A stretch of DNA of 64,000 bases from Neovahlkampfia damariscottae (GCA_016618085.1 JABLTG010000107.1:1-64000), one strand, 5' to 3'. Shown: positions 1 to 10,351, counted from the stretch's first letter. The notes: a model not told the origin generated them from the letters alone. Program-made: numbers and translations.

Positions 1-359
1 CACCTATTACTTTAGGTGTACCAACATTATGGGTAATCTGTGCTTGTGCATGTACTGAACCGGACTTTGGTTTTTTAGGTGGTGTATTTCCAGCTTTAAC
101 GTTTTCTCTCATTTTATCTACGACTTGAGGTGAAGCCAATCCTTTTGGTAAAAGTTTACAAAAAGAAGTTGGAACAATTCCTTCAAGACCATTAAGTTCA
201 ACAAATGCCCAACCCTGATATTTTTAGTACAAATGTTTGTTTTACATCTCCTTCGTCTTTGATAAAAGTAACAACATCATTTTTCAAGACATTAAGTTCT
301 TCTTTACTTTCACCACTAAAATCTGCAACGATTAGAGCTAGCTGTTTTACTTCACTCAT
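1..359 (-). CDS. SH3-domain protein, 5' part (partial)
   Basis: The first ATG of this leftward gene is at 359-357 and the gene runs off the left edge. A 31-nt intron (215-245) is removed; without it the frame breaks. The spliced protein begins MSEVKQLALIVADFSGESKE. It has the SH3 signature: an ALIVADF-like first strand, an E-L-N-V-L-K-N-D diverging turn, DEGDGWAFVEL at the conserved Trp pair, and GIVPTSF near the end. A Lys/Pro-rich linker with PPKKPK follows. SH3 domains bind proline-rich ligands, usually in actin or signalling adaptors. The function cannot be set because the rest is missing. A CC-AAT box in reverse orientation lies about 30 bp upstream. Confidence 0.8.
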
Positions 360-597
360 TTGGGTGCAGTTTGGTTATTGAAATATGATTGGCTAAACCA
401 AACTATCACTTTTAAAGAGATTCTTTTTTTTTTTGTTATATTTACGAAATTTACAATCTAAGAATCCAAAAAATAACGGAATTGTTTTTCAACCAATTAG
501 AAAATTGTGGTTGACAATTGATGTACTTATGGTGGTGACATGTTTGAAACTTTTTCTGTTGAAAATAGCATATATTCACTATTAGTGTCCAAGAGTC

Positions 598-972
598 TTA
601 ATACATCAATATTGTGGCATAAATGTATTTATTGAAAAGAATATTAAATGAAATATTGAAACAAAATGATGATATGTAATAATCTTGTTTGCACATTAAA
701 GGTTTAAATAACATCCTTATTGAATTGAACACTTTTTTTTTTTCTTCATCATGCCTAAGTAAAATGATAGTTGAAATATATTGTTCATTTTTTTGTATTT
801 CTTCATTCATTTTATTCTTAAATACTAATTTAATTTTTAACCATTCAGTTGTATAAAAAATGTATTCTTCAATATCATCTTTTTTTGATTCTAATTTTTT
901 TGGTAAATATTTGGATAAATCATTATTTTTTAATTCTTCTTTTGTCATACCAAATTTTTGATATTTCATCAT
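598..972 (-). CDS. Hypothetical ORF, possibly the tail of a decayed F-box gene
   Basis: An open frame of about 124 codons, open upstream to about 1040 without a further ATG. It is Lys/Glu/Asn-rich with no motif I recognise. It lies on the same strand as the F-box fragment at 1456-1662, about 480 bp downstream of it. The spacing is ten times the normal intron length here and holds no matching splice sites, so one intact gene is unlikely. It may be a separate small gene, an exon with unrecognised upstream exons, or a remnant. Confidence 0.25.
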   Translation of the reverse strand: MMKYQKFGMTKEELKNNDLSKYLPKKLESKKDDIEEYIFYTTEWLKIKLVFKNKMNEEIQKNEQYISTIILLRHDEEKKKVFNSIRMLFKPLMCKQDYYISSFCFNISFNILFNKYIYATILMY

Positions 973-1041
973 TTCTTCATTCTCAATTAATTCACCAATA
1001 TTTTTATTAATACTACATCCTAATTTACTTTTTTATATTTT

Positions 1042-1455
1042 AGACCATATTTGATTTACAATTCTCTATTATTGATTTTCATTTGTATTCCGATTCAGTT
1101 TAATTTTATTCAAAATATTTTTAAAATTAAATAACACAGGAAATGGTCAGAATATAGTCTTGTTACAAAGAAAAACGCCAGTTGGTTTGTTGGGATAGCA
1201 CACTTCAAGTTGAAAACTAAGTTTTATTCCAATAACACGACTAATTACACAGGAGTCTCAATATTTAATTAATTTATATTTAATATTGCAAACATTGTAT
1301 AGTGAGTTTGCAATACAATTCAACAAAATTTCTCATGAAAAACCACATAAAATAAAATTGAAAAAACATCAAAAATTAACAGGACCAATGAGAAAATTTT
1401 CTTATTCAGACTTGTTCAGACAAGTCTGAACAATGTTTGAACAAGCTGAACCCAA
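1042..1455. other. Stretch without a clear gene, containing a perfect hairpin
   Basis: About 400 bp of AT-rich sequence without a supported reading frame. It holds an 11-bp inverted repeat at 1405-1430 (arms around CAGACTTGT / ACAAGTCTG, 4-nt loop) and a further related GTTCAAAC/TTGAACAAG stretch to about 1450. It lies directly downstream of the short F-box ORF. Confidence 0.4.
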
Positions 1456-1662
1456 TCACTGATTGGTCTTCATGATATATTTTGCTTCCAAAAACTTTGT
1501 TTTGACATTAAATATTAAATCACACCTATTCTTCCAAATGAATTCATCATATTCTTCACTTAAATTATAAATTAATGAACAAGTAGAAATTAAATTGATT
1601 AAACTTGATGTTTCTGAAAATTGAAAAATAATTAACAACAACTCACAAGGAAGTGTTTTCAT
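1456..1662 (-). CDS. Short F-box protein or F-box gene fragment
   Basis: Encodes 68 residues that are almost wholly an F-box: M-K-T-LPCELLLIIFQF at the start, hydrophobic positions spaced as in F-box helices, and a closing FIWKNRC. F-boxes bind SKP1 in SCF ubiquitin ligases. Normal F-box proteins carry a substrate-binding region after the domain; here the frame closes at once. Either a spliced exon was missed (a GTGATTGG donor lies near the end) or this is a truncated relic. An ATTGGTTCAA box lies about 10 bp upstream of the ATG, so the promoter side looks normal. Confidence 0.5.
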   Translation of the reverse strand: MKTLPCELLLIIFQFSETSSLINLISTCSLIYNLSEEYDEFIWKNRCDLIFNVKTKFLEAKYIMKTNQ

Positions 1663-1731
1663 TTCTTTTTTTATTGGTTCAAAAATAAAAACAAAAAAAT
1701 TACAAAAAGTTAAAATTCTATTTAAATTTAT

Positions 1732-2064
1732 TTATTCAATGATTCCAACAATTTCAGTTTCATTATAAAGATCAAATTTTTCTCCTTCAAATTTAACTTG
1801 TTGTCCTTTGTAATCTGGAAGAAGAACTTTATCTCCTTCTTTTAAAATTGGTTTTTGGTCTTTAAATCCAGATCCAATAGCAACAACTAAACCTTCTGAA
1901 TTGTCAGCTTCCATTTTTGAAGCAGATTCAGGAATAATTATTCCACCAACTTTAGTTTCTTTTGTTTTTAATGCTACTCTTTTAACTAAAACTTTGTTGA
2001 ATAATGGGATTAATCTTTTTGAGGACTAAAATATAAAATTAGAATGAACTTGTTCTCTTACCAT
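1732..2064 (-). CDS. HSP10: 10-kDa chaperonin HSP10 (co-chaperonin of HSP60)
   Basis: Spliced product of 98 residues, the usual GroES/HSP10 length. It starts MSSKRLIPLFNKVLVKR, has the mobile-loop region ETKVGGIIIPESAS, and ends with GDKVLLPDYKG and VGIIE, all typical of the family. In mitochondria it caps the HSP60 folding chamber. One intron (2026-2061, 36 nt) falls directly after the ATG, so the first exon codes for a single residue. A TTGACCAAT box at 2102-2110 is 38 bp upstream of the start. A mitochondrial copy is expected; the N terminus fits the uncleaved targeting helix known for HSP10. Confidence 0.93.
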
Positions 2065-2101
2065 TTGAATATTTACTTGAAAAAAAAAGTTGAATTGATT
2101 T

Positions 2102-2110
2102 TTGACCAAT
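2102..2110 (+). promoter_or_regulatory. CC-AAT box (TTGACCAAT) upstream of HSP10
   Basis: TTGACCAAT on the plus strand, 38 bp before the leftward HSP10 start codon. It is one of the clearest copies of the motif that recurs next to most starts in the window. Confidence 0.55.
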
Positions 2111-2183
2111 AGGAATCTTTCGGAATTCAAAATTTATTTAAAATTTTTTAAATTGAAAAGACACAAAATATATTCAAATTAAT

Positions 2184-3306
2184 TTATTCATAAAGACAAT
2201 TTGAACAAATAAATTCATTTTTAATAATATTATCATCCAACCATTTCTTTGAATGATATTTCGATTGATATTCACTCATAATTTCATTTTCATTTTTTGA
2301 ATTCTTTATAATATTATTTTCAATTTCATTTATACTATTCAAATATTCTTTAAATTTTAATTTTCTTCTTCCTTCAAACCAAATGATAAAACTCAATTCT
2401 TTATAAAAAATAAGTGATAACACACTAGTGTTATTTACCTTTTGAATATAATGAATATTTACTTATTAATAAATGATAAAATATCCAAATAAATGAAGAT
2501 AATAAACAACCAATCAAAACATCAATTGAATAATGAAAATGAGATATTATAAAAATCAACCATCCAGTAATTGCAATTAAAATAAATAATAAATTAAATA
2601 ATAAATTAAAAGGTTGATTTAAATTATTATAATATAACCAAATATATAAACAAATACCTAATGAAATAGAATGACCAGAAAAGAATAAATCTGAACATGT
2701 ATAATTTATTCTTAACATAATTAATATACTTGATATAAATATATTATTTGAACTTAAATTACTTTTACATTTTAAATTTGGATTTGGTAACTAATAAAAT
2801 TATGAGAAAGAAAATACTAATTATAATACAATAGTTAATATAATAGTAATAGATCTAAATAAATATAAAATACCAAGGAATAATAATATTCTTCTTAATA
2901 CTTTAAATATTCTTCTTTGAAAATATAAAGTTCGAAATATTGTTAAAACTATTATACTATTCAAATAATAATCAGAGATATTTTCATTATTAATTTCTGG
3001 AATTAAAAAGAATATGGAATCAAATAATACTCTATCTTGTTCATTATTAGTTGTTAAATAATTGGTTAAATTTAATATTCTCTCTTTATCTAATGTTGAG
3101 TCTGTTAAAAGTAAACTTTCAATTTTTGATATTGTATTTTTATTTTTTAATATTCTCATTTCATCTCTTTTTAAAACAATATCTCTAACTAATTGTTGAG
3201 ATATTCCATTCATAAACCCAGAAAATAAAAATAAAAAAAAAGAAAATAAGAATGGTAAAACTCTTTTAAAAATAAAGAGTTTGAATTGATTTGCTTTTTT
3301 GAACAT
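2184..3306 (-). CDS. Sphingomyelin synthase-like / PAP2-family membrane enzyme
   Basis: Three exons (3306-2830, 2790-2439, 2398-2184) give about 347 residues. Segments match the sphingomyelin or ceramide phosphoethanolamine synthase family: a first transmembrane block, FRTLYFQRRIFKVLRR followed by FRSITIILT and LPNP, then CSDLFFSGHS (the SGH motif) and HFHYSIDVLIG (the HY-x-x-D motif). The two His and one Asp form the catalytic triad that transfers a phospho-headgroup to ceramide. Several hydrophobic segments predict a multipass Golgi or plasma-membrane enzyme. Headgroup choice (choline or ethanolamine) cannot be read from sequence. The C-terminal exon adds a charged cytosolic tail with a CSNC pair. 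It diverges from the ABA4-like gene across about 105 bp. Confidence 0.82.
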
Positions 3307-3412
3307 TTAATTCAAAGGTAGGATAAATAATAATCCATAGACTTCTAAAGTTCTTCCATGGATTAATTTAATTGGTGGAATACTTCAACCAATTAAACTT
3401 CTTCAAAGAAAA

Positions 3413-4126
3413 ATGATTGACGTTTTCCAAATGGTGTATTCATTAATTTTTTGGGGTTCTCTACCAGTTTGGATCTTAATGTTATTCTTTCCATTCTTAA
3501 AAGTTACTCATTTGGTTGTCAAATCAAATGTTATTAATTTACTTTTTGCCCTTCTTCAATCAATATTAATTATTTCAACCTTTTTTATTACAACAGATCA
3601 TAAACCTGGAAACTCAAATATATTAACACTTGAAGGATTTCAAAAAAATTTAGAAAACAAATATTCTGGTGAGAGAAAGAGATATATTAATATTTTTGTA
3701 GCACTTGCATTTACAAGTCATTATGTGTAATATAAACAAAAACTAAATGAAAGAGGATGGGATTTATTTGTTGCATCTTGGATATTTTTAAATTCTAGAA
3801 GATTAAAAATACCTCATATATTTATATTCATTTCAATATTATTATCTTCAATATTTGGTACTATTGGATTTTTAATTTATTATTTTATACGATTAATTTT
3901 AAAAAGAGAATATCAATTCTGGCCAACCAATCAAATTGTATTGAATGAAGAGAATACAAATATATTTATTGAATTTGAAATTAAACAAAATGAATCATTT
4001 ATTAAAAGTTTAATTCAAAATATTATTTATATTTGGTTTGGAGATTTATCATTTTGGAGTGAAACATTTTGTTTAAAAAATAAAGAAATATTAAAAGAAG
4101 AAGAAGAAGAAGATGTAAATTATTAA
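3413..4126 (+). CDS. ABA4-like (DUF4281) membrane protein
   Basis: Two exons (3413-3726, 3754-4126) separated by a 27-nt intron, the smallest found here; 228 residues. Matches the ABA4/DUF4281 family: SLIFWGSLPVWILMLFFP near the start, a second helix pair, then GWDLFVASWIFLNSRR and a helix leading to FGTIGFLIYY. In plants ABA4 takes part in neoxanthin formation, but bacterial and protist members have no settled role and nothing here suggests carotenoid work. Four membrane helices are visible; a Glu/Asp-rich tail (EEEEEDVNY) ends the protein. Confidence 0.7.
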
Positions 4127-4145
4127 AAATATACAAGATTGAATA

Positions 4146-5981
4146 TTAATTTATTTTTTCATTTTTATATAAAACTTTACCATTCACAATTGTATAAAGT
4201 ATATTTACATTTTTAATTTCATCATTATCATTTAAATTTAGAATATCTCTATCAAGTATAACTAAATCAGCAAAATAATTATTTTTAATCTTTCCAATTT
4301 TATTTTCAGTAAAACTTAAAAATGATGCAGTAGATGTATAAGACTTTAATGCATCTTCAATAGAAATAGATTCATCAATATTAAAACCATTTGGATATTT
4401 TTTTGTTTTTCTTGTAACTGCTGCATAAATTGATTCAATTGGAGATATTGGTGATATTGGCCAATCAGCACCAAAAGATAATTTAATTCCTTCTTTTAAA
4501 ATGGATTTAAATAAAAATAAGTTTTTAAATCTATCACCAATTAATTGTTCTGCATATTCAGAATCTTCAATTAAATGATAAGGTTGCATAGATGCTGATA
4601 CATTTAATTTTTTAAATCTTTTTAAATCATTTAATTTTAATTGTTGCGCATGTTCAATTCTAAATCTTCGATCTTTCAATCCATTTTCTTTCAATATTTT
4701 TTCGAAAACATTTAATACCATACCATTTCCTTCATCACCTATTGCATGAATAACAACTTGTAAATTATGATCATCTGCAATTTTACCAAATTTATATAAA
4801 ATAGTTTGATTGGTCACAATAATTCCAGTATTATTTGTATTTTTATATGGTTGATACATTTTAGCAGTCATTGAACCTAATGCACCATCTACCATTCCCT
4901 TTAAAATACCAATCGTTAAATAATCATTATTTTTAAAATGTTTCATTTCTTCAATTAATTGTTCAACTTGTTTTATTTCAAATGCTGATCTAATTCTAAT
5001 TTTTAATTTATCTTCTTTATTCAATTTTTTATAAATATTAAATGTTAAAGATGAACTTAAATCATTTATGAATGTAATACCATTCTTTAATAAATGATTC
5101 ATTGATTTAATTATACTTATTTCATCCTCTTTTTCATCTATTGGTATTAACTATTTAACATGTGATTAATAATAATAATAAATAATACTTTTGATATTAA
5201 ATTCATTGCATTTTCTTTTAATATTCCAGTTAATTCACCATTCTCATTTCTTTCAATTTCACCACCATCTGGATTCTTTGTATATTTTGTTATATTTCCT
5301 AATTTTAATGCAATTGAATTAACTAATGCTTGATGTCCATCTTTTCTAACTAAATAAATTGGATTATTTGAACCAAATGAATCAATCCAACTTTTATTTG
5401 GTAAAGTACCACCCCATTCAAAATGATCCCATCTTCCTCCTTGAATCCATTTATTTTCTTCTTGTTTTTTTATATATTCCCTTAATTTATATTTAAATTC
5501 ATTAATTGAACTTATATTTTGTAAAACTATTCCTTGATAATATAATCTTGAACCTGATAATAAATGACAATGTGTATCTATAAATCCAGGTGAAATAAAC
5601 ATTTTATTTTCTCCATCAATAATTTCTGTATTCTTTAAAATTAATTTTTCAATCTCTTTGCTTGTTCCAATTTTAAATACTATAAATTTTAAAATTCAAT
5701 CTATCGATCTTACTTTTTCCATCAGTTCCTATTGCAATAGCTTCTTTATATTCTTCTTCTTCTTGTATCCATACTTTTGAATTTAAAATTACTAATGATA
5801 TCTCTGGTATTTCAATTGAACTCTTAATAAACATATGATAAATAAAAATTATAGGTAAAGAAAAAAAAGAAATAAAAATAATAATTGAAATAATAATTAA
5901 AATTAAATAAATTAGTTTTTTAAAGTAGTAATCCTTCTTGATAATTTCTTGTTCTTCTTGTAATGTTGAATAATAATTCAT
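4146..5981 (-). CDS. YtcJ-type amidohydrolase with N-terminal membrane anchor
   Basis: Three exons (5981-5714, 5679-5189, 5150-4146) give 587 residues. After a cytosolic tail and one strong membrane helix (about residues 24-50) comes an amidohydrolase-3 domain. It has FISPGFIDTHCHL (metal His-x-His), KDGHQALVNS, GMVDGALGSMTA, VVIHAIGDEGN, RIEHAQQL and SFGADWPI, then a typical DLVILDRD composite-barrel end. YtcJ enzymes hydrolyse N-acyl or related amide bonds with bound metal; the substrate is unknown. The anchor puts the enzyme on a membrane, probably lumenal. It shares a 44-bp divergent promoter with the ATPase gene; that gap holds an ATTGG box. Confidence 0.85.
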
Positions 5982-6025
5982 TTATAAAAAGTGGTGTTGA
6001 AATCTGATTGGATAAATATATCAAG

Positions 6026-7934
6026 ATGTTTAAAAAATCAATTTTGAGACCAATTTTGAATCAACAAAAGAGAACTGCAATTGTTAGTTTTACATGGATG
6101 TTTAAAGTAGCATTGGTTAGTAGTGGTACTATTGGATTTATTCTATATCAAAGATGGAATAGGTAAGAAATATTATCGTATTAATATTTGATTCAAGAAA
6201 TGTTGCTAACCAAATGATTTATATAAGAAAGGCTTTATCAAGTACACCTAAATATGAAACACCACATTTATTTTGCTCAAGACCAAATCAGATTCAAGTA
6301 AATAATAATTTAAACAATAACCCTTTTTTTTTTATTAAAGAAATTTGTTCAATATTTTAAAACTTCACCTTCTGGTAGTTTAGTAGTTGTTGGTCCAGAT
6401 GGATCTGGAAAGTCTAGTATTTTAAGAAAAGCTATTACTGATAGTTCAAATAAATTAACAATGATTGTTGATTTAAGAAAGACTACAATAACAACAGAAA
6501 ATGAATTTATGTTTCAATTTGTTGAATCATCTGGTTATTTATTACCAAATACAGATTGGTTTACCAGATGGTTATTAAGAGAACAAGAAAAAAAAACTAG
6601 AAGTATTCATTCAATATCGATTCATTTCATTTTTATAGGTATACCAAAAATTGAAGTTGATAAAGCAATAAAATCATTACAAGAATTATTAATTAAAGAA
6701 AAATCACAAGGATGGTTTAAAAAAATATATATTTTTTTTTTTAATAATATTATTTAGGAGAGATGGTATTCCAATTATTTGTATTATTGGAATTGAAGCA
6801 ATTAGTTGTATTGCAAAAGATTTTTCAGAAAATGAAGATGAAGGAACAATGAGAAAATTCTTTAATTTTTGTGTTTATTGTTCTGATCATCGTTTATGTC
6901 ATATTATAATTGTAACAAATTATAATTTTTCACATGATGTTTTGGATAAATGTAAATTTTATAAATTAAAATATTTTAAAGATCCTGCATGGTTTATTAG
7001 AAGAGAAGTATTAGATATTCATTATACAGGTGAATCAACTATTTTAAATTTTATAAATAATGATGTTAATCCATATTTAGAAATGGAAGGAAAATTAAAA
7101 ATTAATCAAAATGAATTAAAATATTTATGGAAGAATATAGGTGGTAATTTAACTGATATTAATACAATTATAACATCTATAATGAGAGGTGATTTAATAT
7201 TAGATGCAGTAGATAGATTAGTAATTGATAGTGTAAAAAAAGTACAAGATATTTTAGAATCAATAATTGAAGAAGCAATTGAAAATGAAACAAAAAAGAT
7301 AACTTTATTAGAAAAATATTTAAGATTTTGGAGAATGATGAAAATATTTACACAAGTTAATTCAATTTCAAGAGCAGATTTAATTAGAAATATATTTTTA
7401 GAACATCCAGGTGAATTAGATGAATATGAAAATATACAAATAATATCACATTGGCAAAAGAGATTAAGAGTTATTTCACATAATACAAATGATTTAAAAG
7501 AAGAAGAAAATAAATTTGAAATTGAAAATCGTGTAAATTTAAGTTCATTAGTAGTTGTACCAGGTAAAAAAAAAGAATGATTAAAATATAAAGCATCATC
7601 TCGTTTAAGAATTGCATTTCAATTAATTTTAAATGATGACAGAATGAAAGAACAACATTTAAGAGCAGAATGGAATTTAAAAAAAGAATTATTAGTTCAA
7701 AAGAAATTAAATCTTGTTATTGATTTTAATAGAATTCAATCATTAAGAAAAGATTATTTTTCAGAATTTATGAAAGTTATTGAAACACAACATTATTTAA
7801 ATAAAATAATGAATGAAGATGAATTAAAAAATGAAATATTAGATTTAATGGAAAAATGGAGAAATTTAAATAGAAGAGTTAAAAGTGTAGAAAAATTATT
7901 AAATGATATTGATAAAGTAATTTATAAAAATTAG
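6026..7934 (+). CDS. Membrane-anchored P-loop ATPase (RNA12/Yme2-like, tentative)
   Basis: Five exons (introns 6163-6197, 6298-6340, 6715-6757, 7564-7593) give 585 residues. The N terminus is basic and followed by a hydrophobic helix (about residues 22-40), which fits a mitochondrial inner-membrane anchor. A Walker A motif VGPDGSGKSS comes near residue 98. A hydrophobic strand IICIIGIEAIS precedes Asp/Glu as a Walker B candidate, then CHIIIVTN looks like sensor 1. The second half is helical and charged, like STAND or AAA+ lid regions. The layout recalls the Yme2/RNA12 mitochondrial ATPases, but the match is weak. Its TAG stop overlaps the TAA stop of the convergent PTPA gene. Confidence 0.6.
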
Positions 7935-8941
7935 AGAGATTCAAATGTTAAATATTTTCCAAATAGAAAATGTTGCATAACAACAAATTTATCTAATACT
8001 TCACCTTTATACATTTTTAACATACCAGATGATACTTTTTCCCAATGTTCAACTGTTGATATTCCATTCAAAACAGATGAATGTTCACCAAAATTACCTT
8101 TTTTTACTTTTTTAATAAATTGAATTGCTTTTAAATACATATAATCATCTGAATAATCTTTTAATATTTCATTAGAATGAATATGTTTTGGTTGAATAAT
8201 ATTATGATTAATTAATTGATGTGCACCCAATAAAAATGGTAAAAATTGATAATCATCTAAACCCCAAACACCACGTGCTCCTGCAGGTTCTAATTTATAG
8301 GTTAATTGAACACTTCTTATCATTTCAAGATATTCTGGAAATATTTTTGAAGGAAATACAATAATTTCTGTTTTTGAAATTAAATTCATTTTATGTAAGA
8401 CATACATCCATGCTGTAAATGCTGCTTCATGTCCTGTACCATAATCAATTCTAGTATTATTTCCAAAACTCTCTTTAAAATATGATGACAATTCAACTAT
8501 TTTCCAATGTTCTATTTTTTCATCTTTCGTTTTTAAAATAGAAATCATATAATCATCAGATCTTTTACAAATCTCTGCAAAAAAGTCTCTGAATACAATA
8601 TTTCCATATCTTGATGTATTTCCTGTTGGTGGAAATTCTTTGATTAAACTTCCAATTTCTTGTATAATTTCAATTATTTTTAAAGTAGTAGTACTCAATT
8701 CAACTTCAATTGATATTGGTTTGGATTTGATAACTTCACCCATTAATTCAATAAAATTGTAAAGCTCTGAATATGCTTTTGATTTTAGCCAATCTGTAAG
8801 TTGTTCTCTCTCAAACAATCTTCGTACTGGTCCTTCTTTTTGATCAATGTCAGTATTTGAATCACGTGGTAAATTAGAACTGATGGTAGCTACTTGTTTT
8901 TTTTTTAGTGGAAAAGCTGTTGTTTGAATATTGTTGTTCAT
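7931..8941 (-). CDS. PTPA: Serine/threonine phosphatase 2A activator (PTPA)
   Basis: One uninterrupted exon of 336 residues. It carries the family's hallmark strings: SRYGNIVFRDFF, NTRIDYGTGHE, LEPAGARGVWGLDDYQFLPF and GAHQL. PTPA is a peptidyl-prolyl isomerase-fold chaperone that, with ATP, loads metal into and activates the PP2A catalytic subunit in cytosol and nucleus. Length is normal. A TTGACCAAT box at 8947-8955 lies only 6 bp from the ATG, so the 5' leader must be extremely short or transcription starts at the box. The last stop overlaps the neighbouring gene's stop by 4 bases. Confidence 0.96.
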   Translation of the reverse strand: MNNNIQTTAFPLKKKQVATISSNLPRDSNTDIDQKEGPVRRLFEREQLTDWLKSKAYSELYNFIELMGEVIKSKPISIEVELSTTTLKIIEIIQEIGSLIKEFPPTGNTSRYGNIVFRDFFAEICKRSDDYMISILKTKDEKIEHWKIVELSSYFKESFGNNTRIDYGTGHEAAFTAWMYVLHKMNLISKTEIIVFPSKIFPEYLEMIRSVQLTYKLEPAGARGVWGLDDYQFLPFLLGAHQLINHNIIQPKHIHSNEILKDYSDDYMYLKAIQFIKKVKKGNFGEHSSVLNGISTVEHWEKVSSGMLKMYKGEVLDKFVVMQHFLFGKYLTFESL

Positions 8942-8946
8942 TTTAT

Positions 8947-8955
8947 TTGACCAAT
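8947..8955 (+). promoter_or_regulatory. CC-AAT box (TTGACCAAT) at PTPA start
   Basis: TTGACCAAT ends the 6-bp gap before the leftward PTPA ATG. This is the tightest spacing of the shared motif seen outside cases where the motif includes the ATG itself. Confidence 0.5.
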
Positions 8956-9095
8956 GAAAATGGGTTTAGACTTGAAAATTATTTATTTTCTTTTTGTTGT
9001 TTAATAGTAGATTATTGTTTTTTAATAATTATCAAGTTGATTGGTAGGATCAATCTATAAATAATTAACAAATCAACTCTCACCAAAACAAAAGT

Positions 9096-10007
9096 ATGTC
9101 CAACAAAACTTTCACCTACAATTTGAATGCTCAAGAATTCTCTCCACAACAATTTTTAGATCAACTTGAAAATGCTGATGATTTAGAAGAGCAACTTTAT
9201 CATGATGAAGGCGAGTTTTATTATGGTGATTCATTTGAAGGTATCCCACAAGGAGCATTTGTTAGAGATGACTTTGATATACATTCTGGTGCAGTGATGT
9301 TTGATGTACCTGATACAAAGATATTTAACAAAGAAGATGAAGAAAATATGAATCTATTTCTTTCAACAAAAAAAATAGAAAAGAATTTGAACAACATTGA
9401 TAAAATTCAAAGTTTATTGTCCGAAAAGAATATGAAAACTGAAAATTTACAAAAAATTAGAAAAGAAGTTTTGAGTTGTACTGTAAAAAATGATGAAAAT
9501 GTATCTGAAATTGTTAATGAAATACTCTCCATTTGTTTATCAAAAAATAAATCAATTTACTCTGATTTGTGTTGTGAATTAATTAAATATTCACAAAATG
9601 ATGAGTGGTTTAGTAAATTTCGAATGTTATTTTTGAAGAGATTTCAAACAGTATATGAATCAACTCTAGAATTGTTTGAGAATGATAAAAATAAATATAA
9701 AATTAAAATGCAAAAATTATTGAATTTTGTTGGTGAATTATGGTCACGAAATATTTTAGGAGATCAAATTTTAATTTCAATTGTAAACTCAAATATTAAA
9801 GAAATCGATGTTATATTCCCATTCTTCACTAAATTTGGTACAAAATTATTACAAAAACTAGAAAAACAAACAGATGAATTTTTCGATGTATTGGATTCAA
9901 TTGCAATAGAAAAAACAACCAGTATGGAGGATAAAAAATCAATCAAAAAGTTGAAGGGTTTTAAAAAAAATAAATTTATAAAACCAAACAAGTCTGTAAA
10001 AAAATAA
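9096..10007 (+). CDS. PAM2 motif plus MIF4G-like protein (PAIP1/eIF4G-related)
   Basis: Single exon, 303 residues. Residues 6-17 (TYNLNAQEFSPQ) resemble the PAM2 peptide that binds the MLLE domain of poly(A)-binding protein. An acidic linker follows, then about 180 residues of helical repeats with MIF4G features: a run of helices with NIDKIQSLLSEKN, TVKNDENVSEIVNEIL, YSDLCCELI and KFRMLFLKRFQTVYE. The tail is very basic. PAIP1-type proteins link poly(A)-binding protein to initiation factors and tune translation. The basic tail could bind RNA. Function is inferred from the two motifs only. A TTGATTGGT box lies about 55 bp upstream. Confidence 0.7.
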   Translation: MSNKTFTYNLNAQEFSPQQFLDQLENADDLEEQLYHDEGEFYYGDSFEGIPQGAFVRDDFDIHSGAVMFDVPDTKIFNKEDEENMNLFLSTKKIEKNLNNIDKIQSLLSEKNMKTENLQKIRKEVLSCTVKNDENVSEIVNEILSICLSKNKSIYSDLCCELIKYSQNDEWFSKFRMLFLKRFQTVYESTLELFENDKNKYKIKMQKLLNFVGELWSRNILGDQILISIVNSNIKEIDVIFPFFTKFGTKLLQKLEKQTDEFFDVLDSIAIEKTTSMEDKKSIKKLKGFKKNKFIKPNKSVKK

Positions 10008-10351
10008 AATGATATTTATTTAGACTTACATCCAATTGGTTGTCTAAAACACCAAAGTTGCCTTTGATCAAAAAGTAATCATAACACAATGATGTTATTC
10101 TCCCAGGTGTGACTTGTCATTAATTTAACCAGGGATGGCACCATATGTTGCATTCTATTTCAATATTATTGGATCGGGATTGATCCATGACAATTTCATG
10201 ATTTTACTATTTTTCATACCCTTTCTTTTCCAAGAAATAGTTGTATGTATCCACATTGTGCTTGAAAAGAAAGGGCCTTACAATAACGTAGAGAACAATG
10301 GGGGAATTAAAGAATGAGTATCCAAAACACTGGGTTTCAATGAATGGTCAA
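10008..10351. other. Intergenic stretch with one doubtful small ORF
   Basis: About 340 bp between a rightward and a leftward gene. It holds an ORF at 10135-10317 (60 residues, hydrophobic first half, charged end) that matches nothing I know. Its base composition is slightly richer in G and C than usual for spacers here. No CC-AAT box stands directly before it, so I do not call it a gene. Confidence 0.3.

Noticed and set aside
10135-10317. Small hydrophobic ORF of 60 codons
   Set aside because: No motif, no CC-AAT box directly before it and no splice pattern. It may be chance in a spacer.
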